From Phytophthora quininea (lineage: Eukaryota > Oomycota > Peronosporomycetes > Peronosporales > Peronosporaceae): DNA of 64,000 bases. A program made the translations under genes and the position numbers. The first letter of the stretch is position 1; the number at the start of each line of letters is the position of its first letter. Location of the stretch: NCBI GenBank assembly GCA_011947345.1, contig JAAVTG010000649.1:124001-188000 (forward strand), written 5' to 3'. Below, piece by piece: positions 56,520 to 64,000 of the stretch. The notes beneath the pieces were generated by a model that did no database searches, was not told where the DNA came from, and saw only the letters and a list, made by a program, of their open reading frames with translations.

Positions 56520-59500
56520 TTTTACGAGGCCATTGACAGACCGCTCCTTCGGGTGTGCGGAAGCTGTGGGGAGCTAGCCAATTCGTTCAATGCTATCCGA
56601 AAATTATACGATCCGACATTCAATTTCTTTACTCCTCTTCGGAATCACTTTGATGTGGTCGATGTCATTCCTGAGGGCCTCTTCGAGGATACTGATGGCG
56701 GTGTGACGTCAATTTGGCTGTGTGATAGATGTAATAGAGCGCTGTTGGCAAAATCGACGCCAAAATTTTCCCGAGCTAGCGGGTTTCGGATAGCCTCAGT
56801 GCCGAATGAACTTGCCGTTTTGAACCGAATGGAGACCCGCTTAATTGGTTTAGGCATATCTTTCACTACATGCGTGAATTTGTACAAGGACGGGCAGGAG
56901 TTCACGAGAGGAAACGCTATTAACTATTGGAATGACCCCGCTGAAACAGTCCGTGAGCTCCCACGCCCGCTGCGCGAGTGCGGTGTTGTGCTACTTGCTT
57001 CAACTGCTGACAGCACGACGAACCACTTTAAAGTACGTCCGGACTTGATTAGACGAGCATTAGTCTGGTTAATATCAAACAATCCCTTGTATGAGGGGAT
57101 TAGGATTTCTGAAAACAATCTCAATGCGTTAGAAGATCTAGACATTCGCCATGAAATACCGACAATAAATGTGACTGACGAGGAGGTTAAAGAACTGCGT
57201 GGTCACCCTCGACAGGTCAATCTTGAGTGTGAGCCTTCAGTTTCTACAATACAACAAGACGTGACGTCGAGCCTTGGATGCAACGCTTCGTTTTCACCTA
57301 TCGAATACAGTCAAGCTTCCACGAGTGGCGCAGGCGATGACAGCACTTGTACAACATGTGAGTCTGGCATGCGTAGCATTCGAGAATCCCCAACGGGTAC
57401 TACAGTAACGTTTTCGCTCGAGGAGGAAACGCCTGAAGACATACTTGAAAACCTCACAGAGTCCTTCGAATTAGAAGGCAACAACAACGGAAAAGTGAGC
57501 GAGCTGGAGCGTATTATGAATGTTGTAGGTGTTGATAACACAGATTCAGATATACCAACCGGAGAGTTGCGTTGTTGCGAAGATCCAATAAACGAATACA
57601 CCACGAAGCAACTGATGCAGTGTTGTTTTCCCACTCTGTTCCCAGACGGATGTGGTGGGTATCAAGCAATTGACGGCCATGAAAATAGGCTCCATGACTA
57701 CACTTTGTCCGAGTTCTGTGCCCACCTAATGAAATGGCACGACAGGCGCTACATTATTCATGGAAACTTTAAGTTTTTGCATGAATTTAATCCAGAGGAG
57801 ACAAATTGATGGATTAGTTCGGCGAGTTGCGGTGACTGAGACTCGATCTGCAGCCATAGACGCCGTCGGATCCGAACGGCTCGACCGCAACGATACAACA
57901 AGTCAGGCACAATCTCAAAGTGAAAAGGAAGAGCTACGCGCTGCTATGCAAGTGTTAGATTCACTTAAACCGTTTTTTCGTGTTGTGCGTGGAAGTGGAC
58001 TCTATTGGTCTAACGCGCGAGACGATCTGATGGCTATGATAGGAAATCGGGTATTGCCAACGAGATGGCCTACGTTTTTCTTAACGTTAAGTGCTGCTGA
58101 CACGATTTGGCCAGATTTCGCGCGAGCATGCGATCCTTCTCTAACTCTAGACCAATGCAGGCGTCTGTCTTTTTGTGAAAGACGGAAGTACCTAAATGAA
58201 AATCCGGATATAAGTGCTAGACATTTTAACAGGAGGTTTCAGGCATTTTTTGACACGGTTCTCTGTGGAAGAGCTAAACCGTTAGGTGAAATCATTGATT
58301 TTTTTGGCGGGTCGAATTTCAACAGCGTGGCTCCCCACATTCATTGCTTACTCTGGATTAAAGATGCCCCGGACGTTCTGGAACTATCAAAGACTAGCGA
58401 AGGTCGTGCACGACTGGCAGAGTTTGTAGATCGCCATATCTCAGTTCTGTCAAAGACTTTAAAAGAGCTAGACACGTGCACCTGCTCTTCGTGTGTTGCG
58501 TATCGGTCAGGTGATGCTGACGTGCTTGCCTTACGCCCTCCTGTAACGGGAACGGAAGCATGGAAGTATGACTTGTCGAGGCTGGTCCGACGCGTTCAGC
58601 AGCATGAATGCTATCCCAATTCGTCTTGCCGAAAGAAAGCCAATGAGTGTCGTTTTGGATTTCCTAAAAGCCTACAGAAAAACACTGAAATTGAAAGTAG
58701 TGTCGCTTTCGATGGAACACCATCCTTAAAAGTACATTTGAAACGCGAAGTTTCCACGATTAACAACTACTCACCCCACTTGCTTTCCAGCTGGAGGGCT
58801 AACATGGACTTGCAGCTCATAGGCAATTCTTACGGTGCTGCTGAATACGCTGGTGCATACATCAGTAAGGCGGAACCCGACACTCTTCGGTTCCGACGCG
58901 TTATTGCAAGGGCCATTCAACGAAGCGACCCCAATCTCTCCTATCATTCTACTTTAAAGCGTGTAGCTAATGCAACGTTATCTGTTCGAGAGGTAGGGGC
59001 ACCCGAGGCGGTCTACATACTGCTACGAAATCTACCGATGCACCGGAAATCTCGGTCTATCGTTAAGCTCAAAGCTCTTCGTCACGATCGTCGAGTGTAC
59101 CGTGTGGCGCCGCGTGGTGTTGAGGGACTGGCTGCTCTAGTAGATGATTCGAACACGAACAATATTCGTATTGAGCTTGTTGAGCGAGCATACATGAATC
59201 GCCCGATCGAACCACTATTTGAGAACATGTCATTAGCGACTTTTGTGGAGGAGTACGAATTGCTTGATTCCTTGAGTGCCAACAAGGTTGAGGCTGATGT
59301 TTGGAAACGCATTGACGAGGAAGGCTGGATAAAGCGGCGCCAAAAGGCAGTGGTAGTGCAAAAGTCCCCTTGGATGCGGCCAGATAGCAGTAATCCGTGT
59401 TTCTGCTTCTCTGAAGTGTTTCTATACGTTCCCTGGCGGCGCATACGTGACTTGCCGAGCTCTGATGAAGAGTGTATAGCACGGTTTTATGACGCGCAGC

Positions 59501-61522
59501 AATTGCAGGGCAGTGACGAATTGCAACAAGAGGCAAATGCTAAACTAGCTCGCCAGCACCAGCTAGATCTGCTGAAATCTTCGCATACAGCATGCAGTGT
59601 GTCATCATTCCCGCCATCAGAGTATGTTTTCATTGATAATAATGGCAGTAACGGTAGTGATGGAACTGATGAAACCCGTGCGCTTCTACTGAATGCGGAC
59701 AACTCAAGTGCAGCCTCTCCTACAAACGACGTCGAGTGGAAATGTTGGCATGACTATTCCGTAGATACTGTTGCTAAAGCTCGCGATTTTGTTAAGGTGT
59801 GTCTGAAGCCGTGGCTGAGGGATCAAAAGGAGGCACGCACGGCAGGAAAGGCATTCCGGAAAGGAGATGACAATCAGTCACACTATAAGTACCCAATTGC
59901 AGATGACAGCGGGTCGACACAGGAAATTATGGCGGATTCGCAGTGGATTCCGTTTGCGCTTGGAATGCAGCAATCCAGAAATCGGTTTCGAGCATCCCTA
60001 GACAAGTCAAAGTGTGAGCCTCTGCGCATGAGAATTAATGGTGAAGGCGGATCTGGGAAAAGCTGGCTGATTCGACATTTAGTGAAAGATGTACATAATG
60101 TCTTCGGAGAGCACCGCGCGACTCGATGTTCATCAAAACGAGTGCTACTCCTGGCGCACCAAGGCACCGCTGCGTTTAATATAAAAGGTCAAACGATATG
60201 TTCTGCTTTAGGGTTTTCGTCTTTTTCCAAGTCTGCATTTTCGGTTCCCTACAAATCGATCCTCGACTCAAAATCGGGGCATACCAAGCTGAAAAGCATG
60301 CAGCAGCAATTCGAAGACGTTCACTTAGTCGTCATAGACGAATTTAGCATGATTTCATGCGGCATGTTGTATTGGATAGACAGGAGGATGCGTGAAATTT
60401 GGCCTGACCACTCAGACGAGCTTTTGGTGGAAGAGATGTCTACTTTGTTGGCGACGCTGCTCAGTTGGATCCGGTAGTACCCAGTGCGCTGTCAACTCCT
60501 ATAGCAAAAATATCAAACGATGTTCAAAGACGCGGACGAGAAATTTGGACGAGTATCGAGAGTGTGGTCACGCTAACGAGTCAGAACAGGGGATACAGGA
60601 TCCTGCATGGTTTAATGCGCTACGGCGATTGCGTGAAAGGGAGCCCACTCAGGCAGACGTTGATTTGTTTAACTCGCGCTGCCAGAAAACGATCGGGAAA
60701 CCTGAATGGTCAAGTAGAGCGAAGCATATCGCATACCGAAACGTAGATGTAGCGTCTGCCAACGAAAACCTAATTTCTCAAGCTGCACAGCCCATAATTA
60801 CAACTACCTCACAGCATTTCGTTCAACAGAAGCGGCTGTCAACGAAGCGTGACATTCCGTCCGGGACCGTGAGCGCCCTTGTAGATGACGCGAAGCAGCC
60901 TAATGCTGACCATGACAGAGTTGTAGCTAACAGGCTTAAATTGTGCATTGGTGCCCCCGTTACTCTCACCTTTAACATGGCTCAAGGTGCTGGATTATGC
61001 AATGGCACTAACGCCGTAGTATATGACTTCATGTTTGTTTCTGGCAGCGAACTACCTATTGTGCTTGTCCAAATAACTGATACATACCTCGGACCATCTC
61101 TTCTAGATAACGTACCTAACATTGTCCCCATAGTGCCAAAGGATATTTCATGGGGAAAACGGACAAGCGATCTCCGTGTAGTGAGAAGAGGAATCCCACT
61201 TCGCTTGGCGTACGCAATGACAGTTCATAAGGTACAAGGACTTACGTGCGCATATGTAGTTTTCCACTCCAACCCAATTCCTAGCATTGCATTTACGTAC
61301 GTAGCACTTTCGCGAATTACGCACCGCGCCTCGATTGTTCTAACGGAGCCTTTAAGAATTGACAAGTTGACAGCCAGTCCTGAAAAGCTAGCCGCTTTCA
61401 GGGACGAAGAAGCTCGCGTTTCCTGTGCTGTCCAACGAACTATTGATGCCGCCACATCGGTGGTCGACCGCATGAAAGAGGTTGCGCTAGCACACAACAA
61501 CGCAATACTCCCCAGACTTTAA
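56520..61522 (+). CDS. Helitron Rep-helicase (DUF6570-like domain, HUH nuclease, PIF1-type helicase)
   Basis: Cys pairs VCGSCGEL and LCDRCNRALL open a DUF6570-like region (56520-57160: PKFSRASGFRIASVPNELAV, PRPLRECGVVL). Then the Rep part: LIQRRQIDGLVRR, PTRWPTFFLTLSAADTIWPD, HUH motif PHIHCLLWI (~58335) and tyrosine motif EYAGAYISKAE (~58842, Y-x3-Y plus Lys). Helicase: Walker A GEGGSGKSW (~60043), Walker B VIDEFSMI, FVGDAAQLDPV, TVHKVQGLT and YVALSRI, to the stop at 61522. Breaks: T-run near 57775 (one base too many), T-run 60422-60425 and G-run 60589-60592 (one too few each). The enzyme nicks and unwinds DNA for rolling-circle transposition. About 1,650 residues if read through. Confidence 0.85.
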
Positions 61523-61555
61523 CGCAGCCACGGCACCGCTTGCGGCACTCCGAAG

Positions 61556-62065
61556 ATGATCCGATCGACGCCAAACAGACCGCATGGACAGCAAGCAGCA
61601 GCAGGCCGTCTATTCGGGCACACGAAGGAGGTTTACCGTCTGTGCTGGGACTCACAACCTGATCTCTGGCTCGGACGATGCAATCATCAGCGAGTGCCGA
61701 CGTCGGCATGTCCGTCCAACCCCTGCACAGGCACAGCGGGTGAACGTCTAGCGCCGCGCCGCAGCAAATCAGCCATGGCCCACGCTCGGGACCCCGCAGG
61801 CGACGCCGGCCAAGACCCAGACGCTGTACGACTACCAGGTCATCGTGCTGTGCTTAGCTGTGGCTGGAAACAACCAGCTCTCGGTCTTCTGCACGTACTA
61901 CGAAAAGTCCGGCGACGTCAGCAGCAACGGCCTCACCACGACGGTCTACGTCACGTGGCCGACGTGGACCAAGTTCCGGAACTGCTGTTCGTCCACGAAG
62001 GAGACACATCCAGTATCTTAGACTTCTCGTGGAACCAGGACGTGGCAAGGGACAACGTGCTGTAG
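61556..62065 (+). pseudogene. WD40 fragments resembling MSI1/RBBP4 (histone chaperone subunit)
   Basis: One 169-codon frame contains two family-like pieces: RLFGHTKEVYRLCWDSQPDL (like 'GHQKEGYGLSWNP' of RBBP4) and VPELLFVHEGDTSSILDFSW followed by NQD (like '[22 protein letters not shown]'). The ~90 residues between them do not look like WD40 in this frame, and the repeats that should lie between are missing. This suggests a shuffled or deleted gene copy. It starts 34 bp after the Helitron helicase stop, so capture by the Helitron is possible. Confidence 0.4.
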
Positions 62066-62414
62066 ATCTAGTTGATGAGTCGACAGCATCTAAACGAAAA
62101 GGCTGGGAGAAATATATATATGCTCGGCAACCTCCGTTTATGCTGTACAAATATCAGCGTTTCGTCGTCGCCGTAGACACGACTTCATTGTCTTTGTCAC
62201 GGTGCTCGCGCTCATCCGTACAGCAGAAAAAACTCGTACCCGCTGAGGTGGAAGCTAAACGACAATTGCAGCTATCGCAGGGTAAATTTAACTACATTAA
62301 ACAGATTGGTTCATACCTCAGCGACTTTCAAAACACACGCAATGCTCAAACCTGGCACGTCTTACACTGTACTTATTAGAAATTGTTTGCCGGGATGTTG
62401 AGCACGTCTCCTCT

Positions 62415-63274
62415 TCAACCGCGCCCGGACGAGGTCTGGCCATCCTGAGTTGCTGTAGCGGGCCCCGTAACATTCACATCTTGTACTTGAAAACTTGATT
62501 GACTTGGGATCGAGTGGCGAACCGCTGGAGCACCGGATGGAATGAAGCCAACGCAGGGTTGGACAGATGGGAACTGTAACTGCGGGAACACAATTTGCAG
62601 AGCTTGCGGTGCCGCCGCAAGAACACCCTCCGGAGGTACAACGACTGACGGCTGTTGTTGGACCATACTCGTCTGCGAGGACGCCCCCAATGCTAGTGGC
62701 ATTGCCTGCACCACAAAGTATATCGCTTGGGGCACCTGTGGCGTTAACGAAGGGTGGGCCGCGCAAGGCAATGATCCGGGCAGCATTGCAGGGACGGCTT
62801 CTCTTTCAGCAGGGCGCTCAGTTCCACGTGTTGTGCCATCAGCTGGAGCACTCCGCACCTCGCTCTCCACAGTAGCTGCAACTCGAACGTTGTTTGACGT
62901 TGCCGAGCCCACTTCTGGTGCTGGGGAGTCGTCTCCACTGCTACTGCTGCTAGCTGTCGTCGCCCGAAAAACATGGGGAGAGCCATTCTTGTGCTTGGTC
63001 TTCTTCTTTTCGCGACCTGCTTCTCCGTGTTCTTCCGTTCCGTCGATTTCTCCTGAGTCTTCGTCGCCTTCGCCGTCACCTTCTTCGACTTGGACATGGC
63101 ACGGCGGTACCGGTGACGCTGCATCAGGTTCTGGTGGTCTCGATGCTCGGCACACAGCCAGTGGAGCTCACCATTCTTCTTCAATGTTCGCTCGCGAGTG
63201 CAGCCGCCTCCAGGATACTGGCACTGCAGCGGGTCAAAGTGCGTGGCGGCTCGCTTAGTGGACTTCGAAGGCAT
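62415..63274 (-). CDS. Cys/His-motif protein with acidic middle and Pro/Gln/Val-rich tail (oomycete-type, unknown function)
   Basis: Start MPSKSTKRAATHFDPLQCQY at 63274. A compact C-x(6-7)-C...C-x2-HR motif (CQYPGGGCTRERTLKKNGEL, HWLCAEHRDHQNLMQRHRYR) looks zinc-binding and is of a type I associate with many oomycete proteins. After a -1 slip near 63095 comes EEGDGEGDEDSGEIDGTEEH, a KKKTKHK stretch, Ser-rich sequence, and a tail with PSVVVPPEGVLAAAPQALQI. The composition suggests a nuclear regulator with an activation-like region, an inference only. Divergent from ureD, about 360 bp apart. Confidence 0.55.
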
Positions 63275-63636
63275 CGCCTGGCGATTAGCACACCCATAAC
63301 ACAACAGCGCATCGATAACAGCACGTTAGGCAGGCCAACACCTCCGCAGGACTCGCTCATACAGATACGCACCCTCTTCAGCAACGGCGCGATGATGAGT
63401 GAGCTCGTTGAACTACTAGCCTACCTTGTGTCATATGATGTTTGGGGGCGTCGCACCGCAAAATTTGTGTACGCCACATATGTTGATGTGTTTTGCCCCC
63501 GAGCAACCGTGGCGATGAGCAATCGCCGTGAGGATGCTGGCAGCTGTGCTGCCATACTAGTAATACTAATTTTTGACACGCATGCAATAGCTCCCAGTGG
63601 GAGCGTTCAGTAGGAGCCTCCCACTGAACGAGAACC

Positions 63637-64000
63637 ATGGGCGGTTCTGCAATAGAGAGCAGTGCGAATGCAAGCCGGGTGACTGGTAAGCTCAAGTACG
63701 AGTTGGTGGAGGGCCGCACAACGGCGACGCACGTGAACGCGACGTACCCACTCAAGTTCCTCCACCCGCGTCGAACGATCCACCAGGGCTTTGACACGTA
63801 CATCACGGTGGGCTGAACCAAGTTCTATCAAAGTGCTGCAAATTCTAATGTTGATAACTGTTGCGCTCGCTTTTTATTATTATTATTTCCAGTACATCCT
63901 TGGTTATGGAGGTGGCCTCGTTGGCGGAGACTCCGTTGTGGTGGAGTGCCAATTGGGACCTGATACTTCAGGTACGGCTATAATATCAGCCGGTGGAGAC
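63637..64000 (+). CDS. ureD: Urease accessory protein UreD, N-terminal part (cut by window end)
   Basis: Exon 1 63637-63808 (MGGSAIESSANASRVTGKLK, YELVEGRTTATHVNATYPLK, FLHPRR, GFDTYIT), intron 63809-63892 (GTGGGC...TTCCAG), exon 2 from 63893 (YILGYGGGLVGGDSVVVECQ). The GYGGGLVGGD block is the UreD/UreH family signature. UreD works with UreF and UreG to load nickel into urease. The gene continues beyond 64000; phase 0 at the intron. No frameshift in the visible part. Confidence 0.93.

Larger units (their letters stand above)
56156..61522 (+). mobile_element. Helitron (rolling-circle transposon), coding region; ends not located
   Basis: Carries an N-terminal basic ORF, a DUF6570-like Cys-containing domain, a HUH-type Rep and a PIF1-type helicase in the order expected of Helitrons. 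Coding is open apart from one +1 and two -1 slips at mononucleotide runs and the unclear join to the first ORF; no conserved catalytic motif has a stop. I could not place the 5' TC and 3' CTRR ends. The region between 55868 and 56155 separates it from the SET gene. Confidence 0.85.

Noticed and set aside
57770..60600. Programmed ribosomal frameshifting in the Helitron
   Set aside because: The same kind of slip occurs in many unrelated host genes, which is better explained by assembly errors.
1..64000. CRISPR arrays, operons, Shine-Dalgarno sites, bacterial origin
   Set aside because: No regularly spaced repeats; intron-bearing eukaryotic genes throughout, so prokaryotic features are not expected and none were seen.

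Overview
The window looks like nuclear DNA of an oomycete (a Phytophthora- or Pythium-like stramenopile). The evidence is intron-rich eukaryotic genes with short GT-AG introns, initiator-like CTCATTTT/TTCATTTT motifs just upstream of two start codons, a CEP83-type centriole gene (flagellated cells), and a dense mix of Ty3/gypsy, piggyBac-like, Tc1, pogo, Harbinger and Helitron elements. The species cannot be fixed from the sequence alone.

Layout. 1-3.8 kb: 3' end of SMC5 (+) converging on a tepsin/MTV1-like ENTH-VHS adaptor gene (-). 4.1-6.6 kb: an element with ~370-bp inverted repeats that carry tRNA-like arms, enclosing a decayed chromodomain-like gene. 6.6-11.6 kb: no recognisable gene; part is a degenerate GATTCC-type repeat. 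11.6-23.4 kb: a transposon nest with a Harbinger transposase relic, a complete but dead Tc1 element with TA duplications, and a 7.8-kb chromodomain Ty3/gypsy element with near-identical LTRs and a long antisense reading frame. 23.9-25.3 kb: a CENP-B-type DNA-binding gene and a DysF-like fragment. 25.5-38.2 kb: a compact island of four conserved genes: REV3 (DNA polymerase zeta), NOP2 (rRNA m5C methyltransferase), a CEP83 homologue and NAD kinase. 40.4-48.8 kb: two piggyBac-like transposase relics and one pogo-family element. 51.9-54.3 kb: two diverged tandem paralogues with a helix plus OB-fold-like pattern. 54.8-61.5 kb: an AWS-SET-postSET histone methyltransferase (-) and, starting about 290 bp from its start codon, a nearly intact Helitron (DUF6570-like, HUH Rep, PIF1-type helicase). 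61.6-64 kb: fragments resembling MSI1/RBBP4, a Cys/His-motif gene (-), and the first two exons of urease accessory gene ureD (+), cut by the window edge.

Functional links: SMC5, REV3, the possible BRCA2-like OB proteins and the SET methyltransferase are all genome-maintenance or chromatin types, but nothing shows co-regulation; eukaryotic neighbours need not be related.

A caution for every protein here: almost all conserved genes, host and transposon alike, need one extra base at a short homopolymer to stay in frame (at least 17 sites, all -1). This looks like systematic under-calling of homopolymers in the assembly, not gene death. Frameshifted host genes are therefore listed as CDS. Transposon relics that also carry stop codons are listed as pseudogenes.
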